DNA of 60,281 nt. It comes from Duganella sp. SG902 (lineage in GTDB: Bacteria > Pseudomonadota > Gammaproteobacteria > Burkholderiales > Burkholderiaceae_D). The notes below the pieces were generated by a model, which made no database searches, had not been told where the DNA came from, and worked only from the letters and a program-made list of their open reading frames with translations. The stretch is from assembly GCF_013376005.1 (NCBI RefSeq), contig NZ_JABMJK010000025.1, positions 1 to 60,281 on the forward strand, in the 5' to 3' direction. Below, one piece after another: positions 17,392 to 25,925 of the stretch. The position numbers were made by a program, and so were the translations under genes. Numbering within the stretch: the stretch's first letter is position 1; each line of letters starts with the position of its first letter.

Positions 17392-19641
17392 ATGGTTTCC
17401 ACCACTGCGCTCAACAGCGCGACGTCCGAGCAGCTGGTTCACGGCCTGTCCGCCGACGACAGCGCCCGCATGCTGGCGGCGCTGGAATTCGCCGAAACGG
17501 CGTACGCCGGCAAGACCTGCAGCAGCGGCCAGCCGGCGTTCGAGTTTGCGGTCGGCGCGGCCGGCACGCTGGCGTCCTTGAACACCGACGTTGAAACCCG
17601 CATCGCCGGCCTGATGTTCGAGCTGACCGTGCTGGACACGGAGCAGGCGCCGATCATCGAGCCGCGTTTTGGCCAGGGTGTCAACGATTTGGTGGCCGGC
17701 GTGCGCCAATTGATCCGTCTGCGCGAACTGACCCAGACCCAGAACGCGCCGGCCGCCGGGCGCGGCCGCAACGCCGCGCAACTGGCGGTGGCCCAGGTGG
17801 AAACCCTGCGCAAGATGCTGCTGGCCATGGCTTCCGACATGCGCGTGGTGCTGGTGCGGCTGGCGTCGTGCGTGACCACGCTGCGTTACTTCGCCGACAT
17901 CAAGCTGTTCAACGACATGACCTGCGCCTACGGGCGCGAGACGCTGGATCTGTACGCGCCGCTGGCCAACCGTCTCGGCATCTGGCAGTTGAAGTGGGAG
18001 CTGGAGGACTTGTCGTTCCGCTTCATCGAGCCGGAGACCTACAAGCGCATCGCCAAGATGCTGGAAGAAAAGCGCCTGATGCGCGAAGGTTTCGTCTCCA
18101 GCGCGATCGAGCGCCTGCAGTCGGAGATGGCGGCGGCCGGCATCAAGGCAGAAGTGTTTGGCCGTCCCAAGCACATCTACTCCATCTGGAGCAAGATGAA
18201 GGGCAAGGAGCTGGACTTCACCGACCTGTACGACGTGCGAGCCTTCCGCGTGATCGTGGCCGACGTGAAGACCTGCTACACCGTGCTGGGCGTGGTGCAC
18301 AACATCTGGACGCCGATTCCGAAGGAGTTCGACGACTACATCTCGCGCCCCAAGCCGAACGGCTACCAGTCGCTGCACACGGTGGTGACGGCGGAAGACG
18401 GCCGTCCGCTGGAAGTGCAGATCCGCACGCAGGACATGCACAGCTTCGCCGAATACGGCGTGGCGGCGCACTGGCGCTACAAGGAAACCGGCGGCTCCAC
18501 CTTCACCGCGCAGCAGTACGACGAGAAGATCGCCTGGCTGCGCCAGCTGCTGGCTTGGAAAACCGACGTGGCCGATGCCGTGGTGGGCGAGGAAGAGCAG
18601 CAGCGCGAATGGGTGGAAAAGCTGAAGGCCGCCGCGCTGGACGACCGCATCTTCGTGCTGACGCCGCAGGCGCGCGTGATCGAACTGCCGGTCGGCGCGA
18701 CCCCGGTGGACTTTGCCTACCACCTGCACAGCGACGTTGGCCACCGTTGCCGCGGCGCGCGCGTGGATGGCGTGATGGTGCCGCTGAACACCCCGCTGAA
18801 AAACGGCCAGACCTGCGAAATCATCACCGCCAAAGGTGCGCCGGGCACGGCGGGGCCGTCGCGCGACTGGCTCAGCGACGAGTACACGGTGGCGACGCGC
18901 ACGCGCTCCAAGATCCGCGCCTGGTTCCATGCGATCGACATGCAGGAGACGTTGTCGCACGGCCGGGCGGTGGTGGAAAAGACCTTGCAGCGCGAGGGCA
19001 AGACCGCCGTCAACCTGGAGGCGCTGGCCAACAAGCTGGGCTTCGCCAAGGTCGATGACTTGTTCCTGTCGGTGGGCAAGGATGAATTCAGCCTGCGCGC
19101 GATCGAAAACGCGCTGCACGACAGTGGCGAGCCGAGCGGGCCGGTGGATGAGGTGTTCCTCGGCAAGAGCCGGGCGTCGAGCGTGGAGCAGGGCGCCAAG
19201 TCGGGGGTGTTGGTGGTGGGCACGGATGGCCTGATGACGCAGTTGGCCAAGTGCTGCAAGCCGGCGCCGCCGGATGGCATCGTTGGTTTCGTCACGCGCG
19301 GCAAGGGTGTGTCGATCCACCGCGCGACCTGCAAGAACTTCGCGGAAATGCGCGCCAAGGCGCCGGAGCGGGTGATTGTGACGGAGTGGGGGCGGGCTGG
19401 GTCGGATACGGTCTACCCGGTCGACATCTTCATCCTGGCGAACGACCGCCAGGGGCTGCTGCGCGACATCTCGGAGATTTTCTCGCGCGAGAAAATCAAC
19501 GTGATTGGCGTGAACACCCAGTCGGCCAAAGGCTTCGCGCGCATGACCTTCACCGCCGAAATCGGCGCCACGGCGCAGCTGCACAAGGCACTCAGCGCCA
19601 TCTCCGAAGTCACCGGCGTGCAGGAAGCCCGCCGCGCCTAG
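17392..19641 (+). CDS. relA: (p)ppGpp synthetase RelA
   Basis: Predicted 749-residue long RSH enzyme. The N-terminal HD region is degenerate: the HDxxED hydrolase motif is absent and the equivalent region reads FELTVLDTE, so it should not hydrolyse ppGpp. The synthetase domain (about 250-360) keeps EFDDYISRPKPNGYQSLHT, whose acidic motif (312-315) is the RelA type. TGS (about 410-470), a zinc-finger-like CC segment (LAKCCKPAPPDGIVGF) and a C-terminal ACT domain follow. It makes the stringent-response alarmone on ribosomes holding uncharged tRNA. A REP-like pair starts directly after its stop. Confidence 0.93.
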   Translation: MVSTTALNSATSEQLVHGLSADDSARMLAALEFAETAYAGKTCSSGQPAFEFAVGAAGTLASLNTDVETRIAGLMFELTVLDTEQAPIIEPRFGQGVNDLVAGVRQLIRLRELTQTQNAPAAGRGRNAAQLAVAQVETLRKMLLAMASDMRVVLVRLASCVTTLRYFADIKLFNDMTCAYGRETLDLYAPLANRLGIWQLKWELEDLSFRFIEPETYKRIAKMLEEKRLMREGFVSSAIERLQSEMAAAGIKAEVFGRPKHIYSIWSKMKGKELDFTDLYDVRAFRVIVADVKTCYTVLGVVHNIWTPIPKEFDDYISRPKPNGYQSLHTVVTAEDGRPLEVQIRTQDMHSFAEYGVAAHWRYKETGGSTFTAQQYDEKIAWLRQLLAWKTDVADAVVGEEEQQREWVEKLKAAALDDRIFVLTPQARVIELPVGATPVDFAYHLHSDVGHRCRGARVDGVMVPLNTPLKNGQTCEIITAKGAPGTAGPSRDWLSDEYTVATRTRSKIRAWFHAIDMQETLSHGRAVVEKTLQREGKTAVNLEALANKLGFAKVDDLFLSVGKDEFSLRAIENALHDSGEPSGPVDEVFLGKSRASSVEQGAKSGVLVVGTDGLMTQLAKCCKPAPPDGIVGFVTRGKGVSIHRATCKNFAEMRAKAPERVIVTEWGRAGSDTVYPVDIFILANDRQGLLRDISEIFSREKINVIGVNTQSAKGFARMTFTAEIGATAQLHKALSAISEVTGVQEARRA

Positions 19642-19645
19642 CCCC

Positions 19646-19740
19646 ACCGTCGTTCCCGCGAAGGCGGGAACCCATAGAACATGTGAGCCGTGTTTGCGCT
19701 TGCGTTCTATGGATTCCGGCCTTCGCCGGAATGACGACCG
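19646..19740. repeat. REP-like inverted pair (element 1)
   Basis: Two oppositely oriented copies of a GTC(G/A)TTCC(C/G)GCGAAGGC hairpin with CCATAGAAC flanks, of the REP/BIME kind. It belongs to the same family as 25792-25877 and 27750-27823. The right-hand copy encodes the end of the convergent acetyltransferase-like gene. Confidence 0.8.
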
Positions 19741-20378
19741 TCCATGGTGTTGGCGATACGGGTGGCGATGGACTGCGCCAGCAGGTGGATGTGATAGCCG
19801 TCCACGAAGCCGTGGTGCGCCTGCACCGACATCGTCACCGTTAGCTTGCCATCCTCACGCGGATCGCAGAAACGGCCCCACGCCAGCGATGGAATATCGT
19901 AATCCTTGTGCTCATAAATCGGATGCTCGATCGACGTCAGCTTCAGCCACGGCATGCAGGTGATGTGGATATTGCGGCGCTTATCGTAATCGCTCAAGTC
20001 TTCCGACCTGTTGATGATCCTGGTGCTGACCTCCGCCACCTTCTTCGCCTCCACACTGCGGGCGATAAACGCCTGCAAATCCGGCGTCATCTCAAAGCGC
20101 GCAAAGTTCAGATTCTGATCCTGATTGATGACCGTGTATGACGCCCAGAAATCCTTAATCTTGATCACCTCGCCCTTGTGGACGCGGTACATGAAGTTGT
20201 CGATGCCCTCCAGCGCGTGCAGCACGTGGTACAGGAAGAAATGAAACGGCGGCAACCCATGTTCCTTGCAGAAAGGCCGGAACTCCGGCACCTCCAGCTC
20301 AAAGCTCAGGTTGACGAGTGGTTTTTCGAACGACGCAAAAGCCTCGTACCGGTCGCGGCGTTTTTCAAAATTTTGCAT
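19707..20378 (-). CDS. Chloramphenicol-acetyltransferase-like protein
   Basis: Predicted 223-residue protein of the CAT family (trimeric acetyl-CoA-dependent acyltransferases). The active-site motif is QAHHGFVDGYH, matching HHxxxDG. The conserved N-terminus RRDRYEAF is present, with an SYTVINQD strand. Whether it acts on chloramphenicol is unknown; chromosomal homologues of this type often have other substrates. The last residues (GRHSGEGRNP) are encoded by a REP element, so the original end was likely near IANTM. The start overlaps the upstream gene by 14 bases, placing it third in an operon with the CDF transporter. Confidence 0.82.
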   Translation of the reverse strand: MQNFEKRRDRYEAFASFEKPLVNLSFELEVPEFRPFCKEHGLPPFHFFLYHVLHALEGIDNFMYRVHKGEVIKIKDFWASYTVINQDQNLNFARFEMTPDLQAFIARSVEAKKVAEVSTRIINRSEDLSDYDKRRNIHITCMPWLKLTSIEHPIYEHKDYDIPSLAWGRFCDPREDGKLTVTMSVQAHHGFVDGYHIHLLAQSIATRIANTMDGRHSGEGRNP

Positions 20379-21879
20379 GAGTGTTGCTACGGTTAAGGAT
20401 GGCGCGGGCCGCTTTCGCGGCGGGGGTTTTAAATTTGGCGGTTTCGCGCAGCGCCGGCAGTAATGGCCTGACCAGTGCGCTCAGGCGTTGTTCGGCGTCT
20501 TTGCGATCTGTGAGCGTATCCAGTTCGCCAAGCAGTTCATGTATGTTGAGTATTTTATGCTCTAGCTCGTCGGGCGGTAAGCTGGCCAGCAGTTCGCCTA
20601 GCTTGTCGGCGCCAGTTTGTGCGGCTGTAGGCGCCTCGATGATGAGTCGCCACAATACGCGTCGCACGCAGCGCCGGTCCTCGGCATCGCCTTCCTCGCT
20701 GAACTGGAATAGGTCTTTTAGCGCTGGCAGGTCTGCCGGGTCGATGCTGTGCGGCGCGCCTCCGGGCGGGGAGAAGTACTCACCGTCGTATCGCAGCGGC
20801 ATGGCGCAGGCGATGTCACGAATTTTTTGCTTGTCACGCTGGAACAGCGCTTTCGTCAGCATGTTGAAGCCGGCGCAGACATTTCCGCTTGCGCTGGCCA
20901 GGTTAATTTCTTCGGTGCCTGCCAAGCGCAGTTTATCTTCCACCTCCAGAAAACCGGCCCAGCCACGTAGCGTGCGCGGACCGTCGGTAATGTCGCAGTC
21001 CGTGTAGATCAGATCTTTCCCGTTCCCGCTGGCTGTGGCGCCAAAATCGCGTTCATCGCAAATGGATGGCTCGTAGCGTACTTCTGTGTACTTGCCATCA
21101 GGGACGCGACGCGATTCTGAGAAGTACGTGACGCCATCGCTATAGGTTTGCAGAGTGTCAGGCAAAGTAAAGCTGAACTCCTGAACGATTGCTGGCTGCG
21201 GGCGGCCGCAACTCCCCTGACCGGTCATCAGGGGTAGCATTTGCTGCCGCGGCTGACCGGTCAGCTGCAGCTGGAAATTGAGGTCTGCCTCTGTCAATAC
21301 AGCATTGTCGATGGTGACTTGAACTTCCTTCGCGTACGCCCAGCCTGAACTCTTCTTGTTGTAGCTGATTTTGTATTGGCGGCCCGGCTTGAAACCGTCC
21401 ACTGGCGCGACGCGCATCAATCGCCGGGCCTCATGGCGTAGTTTGGTGATGTCGACGAGCTTCCCTTGGTGCATCAGCGTGCTTACCGAAGGACGTTTTT
21501 TGGCTCGCCGGTATTGCTGTTCGTCCGCTGTGTGGGCGAAGCGATACGAGCGTCTGCCATTCATTCCTGGTTCTTCGCGCTGCTCAAAATCAGGCCATGA
21601 AAATGCGACTGGCAGGGAGTCTGGCTGCGTGTTCGATGTGATGCTGAATGCCGATGGCGAAATTGGGCTGACTTCTCCGCTGTATAGGATTCCGTCGTCG
21701 TCATGGCCCAGGTATTCAAGTGCCAATGGTGGCGGCAGGAACAAGACGCCGCGCGCGTTTGCAGGCAGATGGGTCAGCTTTGCATGCACGAAGCCTGACT
21801 GATGTGATGGCAGGCAGGAGCAGGCGATAGCCGCATTGTCAAATAATAGAGCGGCTACTAAGGCAATCGCAAACCTCAT
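20365..21879 (-). CDS. Exported protein of unknown function (504 aa)
   Basis: The open frame extends to 22347, but the true start is most likely ATG 21879, which overlaps the transporter stop as ATGA and begins a signal peptide (MRFAIALVAALLFDNAAIAC). The mature protein is about 480 residues with a cysteine-rich start (CSCLPS) and later cysteine pairs. The C-terminal third is helical (SLPPDELEHKILNIHELLGE), like a repeat scaffold. I recognise no domain. Coupling to a CDF metal exporter and a CAT-like enzyme suggests a joint, perhaps envelope-related, role. Codon use is like its neighbours. Confidence 0.6.
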   Translation of the reverse strand: MRFAIALVAALLFDNAAIACSCLPSHQSGFVHAKLTHLPANARGVLFLPPPLALEYLGHDDDGILYSGEVSPISPSAFSITSNTQPDSLPVAFSWPDFEQREEPGMNGRRSYRFAHTADEQQYRRAKKRPSVSTLMHQGKLVDITKLRHEARRLMRVAPVDGFKPGRQYKISYNKKSSGWAYAKEVQVTIDNAVLTEADLNFQLQLTGQPRQQMLPLMTGQGSCGRPQPAIVQEFSFTLPDTLQTYSDGVTYFSESRRVPDGKYTEVRYEPSICDERDFGATASGNGKDLIYTDCDITDGPRTLRGWAGFLEVEDKLRLAGTEEINLASASGNVCAGFNMLTKALFQRDKQKIRDIACAMPLRYDGEYFSPPGGAPHSIDPADLPALKDLFQFSEEGDAEDRRCVRRVLWRLIIEAPTAAQTGADKLGELLASLPPDELEHKILNIHELLGELDTLTDRKDAEQRLSALVRPLLPALRETAKFKTPAAKAARAILNRSNTHAKF

Positions 21880-22892
21880 GGCTTTGCCCGCGCGGCGACT
21901 TCGGCTTGTAAAGTGATGTGGTCGATACCGTGCTTTTCCAGCAGCATGGCTTTGATGTTGTGCAGGATATCCGGCCAGTGCGCCAGGTCGGTGATTTCGA
22001 CGTGGCCGATCAGGGCCGGCTGGCCGGGCGACATGTCCCAGACATGCAGGTCGTGGACGGAGCAGATGCCGTCCAGCCGCTCCAGATCGGCACCCACCTT
22101 CACGTAGTCGATCTGCTCGGGTACGCCCCCCATCAGGAAATGGTAGGACTCGCGCAGCACGCCGACGGTGGATTTCAGGATCAGCAGCGCCACGAACAGC
22201 GACAGCAGCGGGTCGATCTGCATCCAGCCGGTGTAGTAGATCACCGCGCCCGATACCAGTGCCGCCACCGAGCCCAGCAGGTCGCCCAGCACGTTGACCA
22301 GCGCCGCGCGGGTGTTCATATTGCTGTCGCCGCGCGAGAGCATCCATGCCAGCACCAAGTTGATCACCAGGCCCAGCGCGGCCACCACAAACACCGTGGC
22401 GCCGTGCACTTGTTCCGGATGGGTGAAGCGGCTGATGGCCTCATAGGTGATCCAACCCACCAGCAGCAACAGCACCAGGCTGTTGACGAACGCGGCCAGC
22501 GCCTCGGCGCGGCCGAAGCCGAAGGAGTGGCGCGCGGAAGGCGGGCGCTTGGCGATGATCTGCGCCAGCAAGGCCAGGCCCAGCGCGGCGGCATCGGTCA
22601 CCATGTGGCCGGCATCGGAAATCAGCGCCAGCGAGTTGGACATGAAACCGGTCACCACTTCCACCACCGCAAAACCCAGCGTCAGCGCCAGCGACCACGC
22701 CAGCACCGACTGGCTGCGCTGGACGGTGTAGTGCTGGTAGTGGGCATCGCCGTCGCGATGTTCGTGCAGGTGGGCGGAAGGGGATGTGTCGGCTTGCATA
22801 AGCGGCGCGTCGAGTGGGAATAACCACAGTTTAATGCAAGCCAGTAACCCCTGCTTTGCGGTTCTCATAGGAGAAATAGAAATGTTTCCCAT
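21876..22892 (-). CDS. Cation diffusion facilitator (Zn/Co/Cd exporter family)
   Basis: Predicted 338-residue inner-membrane transporter with six helices and a cytoplasmic C-terminal domain (DHITLQAEV). The second helix has the SDAGHMVTD metal site (H and D four apart). The fifth-helix site reads NVLGDLLGS, with Asn where zinc-type members have His. A His-rich N-terminus (HLHEHRDGDAHYQHY) is present. An internal ATG at 22799 (MQADTSPSAH) could be the true start, shortening it to 307 residues; neither start has a strong ribosome site. First gene of a three-gene minus-strand operon. Confidence 0.88.
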   Translation of the reverse strand: MGNISISPMRTAKQGLLACIKLWLFPLDAPLMQADTSPSAHLHEHRDGDAHYQHYTVQRSQSVLAWSLALTLGFAVVEVVTGFMSNSLALISDAGHMVTDAAALGLALLAQIIAKRPPSARHSFGFGRAEALAAFVNSLVLLLLVGWITYEAISRFTHPEQVHGATVFVVAALGLVINLVLAWMLSRGDSNMNTRAALVNVLGDLLGSVAALVSGAVIYYTGWMQIDPLLSLFVALLILKSTVGVLRESYHFLMGGVPEQIDYVKVGADLERLDGICSVHDLHVWDMSPGQPALIGHVEITDLAHWPDILHNIKAMLLEKHGIDHITLQAEVAARAKP

Positions 22893-22900
22893 GATTACCC

Positions 22901-22929
22901 TTGTTTTTCTTCGGATCGCTCTCTATAAT
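22901..22929 (+). promoter_or_regulatory. Promoter of the tRNA-Val pair
   Basis: TTGTTT (22901-22906), 17-base spacer, TATAAT (22924-22929), eleven bases before the first tRNA. Probably also the main promoter feeding the thrS leader, as no other good promoter is seen between the tRNAs and thrS. Confidence 0.7.
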
Positions 22930-22939
22930 GCTGGTCTTC

Positions 22940-23016
22940 GGGCGGTTAGTTCAGCTGGTTAGAATACTTGGTCGACATCCAAGGGGTCGGGGATTCGAAT
23001 TCCTCACCGCCCACCA
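22940..23016 (+). tRNA. tRNA-Val (anticodon GAC), copy 1
   Basis: 77 bases with encoded CCA. Acceptor stem GGGCGGT/ACCGCCC, D arm GTTC/GAAT, anticodon stem CTTGG/CCAAG with loop TCGACAT, T arm with TTCGAAT, discriminator A. The anticodon GAC reads GUC/GUU. Position 33 is C rather than the near-universal U. Confidence 0.9.
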
Positions 23017-23053
23017 GAATTCGTAGTAAAGTAAAATTTAAAGCAGTACCCAC

Positions 23054-23130
23054 GGGCGGTTAGTTCAGCTGGTTAGAATACTTGGTCGACATCCAAGGGG
23101 TCGGGGATTCGAATTCCTCACCGCCCACCA
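23054..23130 (+). tRNA. tRNA-Val (anticodon GAC), copy 2
   Basis: Identical to copy 1 over all 77 bases, 37 bases downstream and surely on the same transcript. It carries the same C at position 33. The 34 bases after it contain only the upstream part of the thrS leader. Confidence 0.9.
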
Positions 23131-23164
23131 GACATCTGTAAGAGCGAGAAAGGCAATCACGGTT

Positions 23165-23200
23165 ATGACACCGCGAACTACTACCAAGCTTTGGGAGTGA
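23165..23200 (+). CDS. Threonine-rich leader peptide of thrS
   Basis: Short frame coding MTPRTTTKLWE (11 residues, four Thr, three of them consecutive: ACT ACT ACC). It lies 109 bases before thrS and 41 bases before a strong intrinsic terminator. A weak AAAGG ribosome site is 11 bases upstream. The Thr codons can pair with the end of the frame (ACTaCC with GGgAGT), as a 1:2 pause hairpin would. Together this is the layout of ribosome-mediated attenuation: a ribosome stalled at Thr codons when charged tRNA-Thr is scarce would prevent the terminator. Too short for automated gene finding; not tested. Confidence 0.65.
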   Translation: MTPRTTTKLWE

Positions 23201-23240
23201 CGCTAGTCAACGGGATTCTTTTGCTTGTCAAAAAGAGAAA

Positions 23241-23265
23241 AACGCGGCTAGCCCGCGTTTTTTTT
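23241..23265 (+). terminator. Terminator/attenuator before thrS
   Basis: Stem ACGCGG/CCGCGT with loop CTAGC, followed by eight T (23258-23265), 44 bases before the thrS ATG. It ends the tRNA transcript and is the regulated element of the proposed attenuator. CCGCG inside the leader peptide frame (23171-23175) and GCTAG at 23202-23206 are complementary to parts of the stem-loop and could form an alternative fold. Confidence 0.8.
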
Positions 23266-23309
23266 CGTCCAAATTTTTCCAACATCGTTTTCAATCTCCG
23301 GAGATCACT

Positions 23310-25217
23310 ATGATTTCAGTTCGCCTTCCTGATGGTTCCGCCCGCGAATTCGACGGCCCGGTTACCGTGGCCCAAGTGGCGTCCAGCATCGCCACCAGCC
23401 TCGGCAAGGCCGCACTGGCCGGCAAGGTCGATGGCAAAGTTGTGGATACTTCTTACCTGATCGACAAGAACGTCGACCTGTCCATCGTTACCGATAAAGA
23501 CCCGGAAGGTCTGGACGTGATCCGCCACTCGACCGCGCACTTGCTGGCCTACGCCGTCAAGGAGCTGTTCCCGGACGCGCAGGTGACCATCGGCCCGGTG
23601 ATCGAAAACGGCTTCTACTATGACTTCTCGTACAAGCGCCCGTTCACGCCTGACGATCTGGCCGCCATCGAAAAGAAAATGGCCGAGCTGGCCAAGAAGG
23701 ATGAGCCGGTCACCCGCAAGGTGCTGCCGCGCGACGAGGCCGTTGCGTACTTCAAGTCGATCGGTGAGAACTACAAGGCTGAAATCATCGCTTCGATTCC
23801 GGCCAATGAAGATGTGTCCCTGTACAGCGAAGGCAACTTCACCGACCTGTGCCGCGGCCCGCACGTGCCATCGACCGGCAAGCTGAAAGTCTTCAAGCTG
23901 ATGAAGCTGGCCGGCGCCTACTGGCGCGGCGACAGCAAGAATGAAATGCTGCAGCGCGTGTACGGCACCGCCTGGACCAAGAAGGAAGACCAGGAACAGT
24001 ACCTGCACATGCTGGAAGAAGCGGAAAAGCGCGACCACCGCAAGCTGGGCAAGCAGTTGGACTTCTTCCACTTCCAGGACGAGGCGCCGGGCCTGGTGTT
24101 CTGGCATCCGAAAGGCTGGACCATCTGGCAACAGGTGGAGCAGTACATGCGCAACAAGTACCAGGTCAACGGCTATCAGGAAGTGAAGGCGCCGCAAATT
24201 CTGGACGCCAGCCTGTGGGGCAAGACCGGCCACTGGGACAACTACCGCGAAAACATGTTCGTGACGGAGTCGGAAAACCGCTCGTACGCGCTGAAGCCGA
24301 TGAACTGCCCGGGCCACGTGCAGATCTTCAACAGCAATATGCGTTCGTACCGCGACCTGCCGCTGCGCTACGGCGAATTCGGTCAATGCCACCGCAACGA
24401 GCCCTCGGGCGCGCTGCACGGCATCATGCGCGTGCGCGGCTTCACCCAGGATGATGGCCACATCTTCTGCACCCACGAGCAGATCCAGCCGGAAGTGGTG
24501 GCTTTCCACACGCAAGCGATGGAAGTGTATTCGGATTTCCACTTCCACAATATCGAAGTCAAGCTGGCGCTGCGCCCGGACAACCGCATCGGTTCCGACA
24601 CCATCTGGGACGAGGCTGAAGAAGCGCTGCGCGCCGGCCTGCGCGCCTGCGGCGTGACCTGGACCGAGCTGCCGGGCGAGGGCGCGTTCTACGGTCCGAA
24701 GATCGAGTACCACCTGAAGGATTCGCTGGGCCGCCCATGGCAGGTCGGCACCATGCAGGTCGACTTCTTCATGCCGGAGCGCCTGGGGGCCGAGTACGTG
24801 GCGGCCGACAACACCCGCCAGGTGCCGGTCATGCTGCACCGTGCGATCGTCGGTTCGATGGAGCGTTTCATCGGCATCCTGATCGAGAACTATGCCGGCG
24901 CGCTGCCGGCCTGGCTGGCGCCGGTGCAGGTGTCGGTGCTGAACATCTCGGATGCGCAGGCCGACTACGTGCAGCAAGTGGCTGAAAAGCTGCGCCGCAG
25001 CGGGTTCCGCGTACAGACCGATTTGCGCAACGAGAAAATAAACTATAAAATACGCGAACATTCCGTCCAAAAACTGCCGTACATCCTCGTGGTGGGCGAC
25101 AAAGAACGGGATGCCAACACCGTCGCCGTGCGGGCACGGGGCAATGTCGATCTGGGCGTCATGTCCGTCGACGCCCTGATAGAGCGACTTCAGCAAGACG
25201 TCGCCAACAAGGCCTGA
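23310..25217 (+). CDS. thrS: Threonyl-tRNA synthetase
   Basis: Predicted 635-residue class II synthetase that charges tRNA-Thr. TGS domain at 1-60, editing domain with STAHLLAYAVKELFPD and CRGPHVPST, catalytic core with the zinc ligands in NCPGHV, the histidine of GALHGIMRVRG and LHRAIVGSMER, and the anticodon-binding domain at the end (NEKINYKIREHSVQKLPYI). Length is standard. CCGGAG ribosome site at 23297. First cistron of the translation operon running to the merR-like gene at 31190. Expression is probably controlled by the leader described above. Confidence 0.97.
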   Translation: MISVRLPDGSAREFDGPVTVAQVASSIATSLGKAALAGKVDGKVVDTSYLIDKNVDLSIVTDKDPEGLDVIRHSTAHLLAYAVKELFPDAQVTIGPVIENGFYYDFSYKRPFTPDDLAAIEKKMAELAKKDEPVTRKVLPRDEAVAYFKSIGENYKAEIIASIPANEDVSLYSEGNFTDLCRGPHVPSTGKLKVFKLMKLAGAYWRGDSKNEMLQRVYGTAWTKKEDQEQYLHMLEEAEKRDHRKLGKQLDFFHFQDEAPGLVFWHPKGWTIWQQVEQYMRNKYQVNGYQEVKAPQILDASLWGKTGHWDNYRENMFVTESENRSYALKPMNCPGHVQIFNSNMRSYRDLPLRYGEFGQCHRNEPSGALHGIMRVRGFTQDDGHIFCTHEQIQPEVVAFHTQAMEVYSDFHFHNIEVKLALRPDNRIGSDTIWDEAEEALRAGLRACGVTWTELPGEGAFYGPKIEYHLKDSLGRPWQVGTMQVDFFMPERLGAEYVAADNTRQVPVMLHRAIVGSMERFIGILIENYAGALPAWLAPVQVSVLNISDAQADYVQQVAEKLRRSGFRVQTDLRNEKINYKIREHSVQKLPYILVVGDKERDANTVAVRARGNVDLGVMSVDALIERLQQDVANKA

Positions 25218-25255
25218 TCGCACTGGCATTTCATTAGATTTTAAAAGGAATCACC

Positions 25256-25777
25256 ATAGCTACTGACAAGTCGCATCGCATCAATGGCGAAATCACTGCC
25301 CCTGAAATGCGTTTAACTGGGGTCGATAACGAGCCGCTCGGTATCGTGACTTTGGCCGAAGCCTTCCGCCTGGCGGAAGCGGCGGACGTCGACCTGGTTG
25401 AGATCGCGCCGAACGCGGTCCCGCCGGTCTGCCGTCTGATGGACTACGGCAAATTCAAGTATTCGGAGCAGAAAAAGGCTCACGAAGCGAAATTGAAGCA
25501 GAAAGTCATCTCCGTGAAGGAAGTCAAATTCCGTCCGGGCACCGATGACGGCGACTACAATATCAAGCTGCGTAACCTGATCAAGTTCTTGGAAGACGGT
25601 GACAAAACCAAGATCACCCTGCGCTTCCGTGGCCGCGAGATGGCGCACCAGGATATTGGTTTCCGTATGCTGGAACGCCTGAAAGCCGACCTGGAGCCGC
25701 ATGGCCAGGTCGAGCAGTTCCCCAAGATGGAAGGCCGCCAGATGATCATGGTGCTGGCGCCGAAGAAAAAGAAATAA
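25256..25777 (+). CDS. infC: Translation initiation factor IF-3 (AUA start)
   Basis: Predicted 173-residue IF-3. The first ATG in frame (25307) would remove the conserved RINGEI.APEMRL start. The frame runs back to an ATA at 25256 preceded by AAGGA at seven bases, giving (M)ATDKSHRINGEITAPEMRLTG, which matches the family. infC is known for a non-standard start codon (AUU in Escherichia coli) that makes it self-limiting, since IF-3 itself rejects such starts; here the codon is AUA. N-terminal domain to about residue 85, linker of Lys-rich helix, C-terminal domain ending in APKKKK. Second cistron of the operon. Confidence 0.92.
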   Translation: MATDKSHRINGEITAPEMRLTGVDNEPLGIVTLAEAFRLAEAADVDLVEIAPNAVPPVCRLMDYGKFKYSEQKKAHEAKLKQKVISVKEVKFRPGTDDGDYNIKLRNLIKFLEDGDKTKITLRFRGREMAHQDIGFRMLERLKADLEPHGQVEQFPKMEGRQMIMVLAPKKKK

Positions 25778-25791
25778 TAAGTTAGCAATAC

Positions 25792-25877
25792 CCCGTCATT
25801 CCCGCGCAGGCGGGAATCCATAGAACGCGTGCCCGCACGCTCAGCATGGATTCCCGCCTTCGCGGGAATGACGTTTT
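25792..25877. repeat. REP-like inverted pair (element 2)
   Basis: Two inverted copies of GTCATTCCCGCG..CGGGAATCCA, ending in ACGTTTTT, directly after infC. Same family as elements 1 and 3. The T run may let it act as a terminator ahead of the rpmI promoter. Confidence 0.82.
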
Positions 25878-25896
25878 TGGGCCGCTGAATTTCAAG

Positions 25897-25925
25897 TTCA
25901 CATTCCTCACATTCTGAGTTATACT
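25897..25925 (+). promoter_or_regulatory. Promoter of rpmI-rplT
   Basis: TTCACA (25897-25902), 17 bases, TATACT (25920-25925). This would give a leader of roughly 125 bases before rpmI. Confidence 0.6.

Noticed and set aside
23131..23309. T-box riboswitch before thrS
   Set aside because: No T-box core sequence or specifier stem is visible; T-boxes are not expected in this group. The Thr-rich leader explains the region better.
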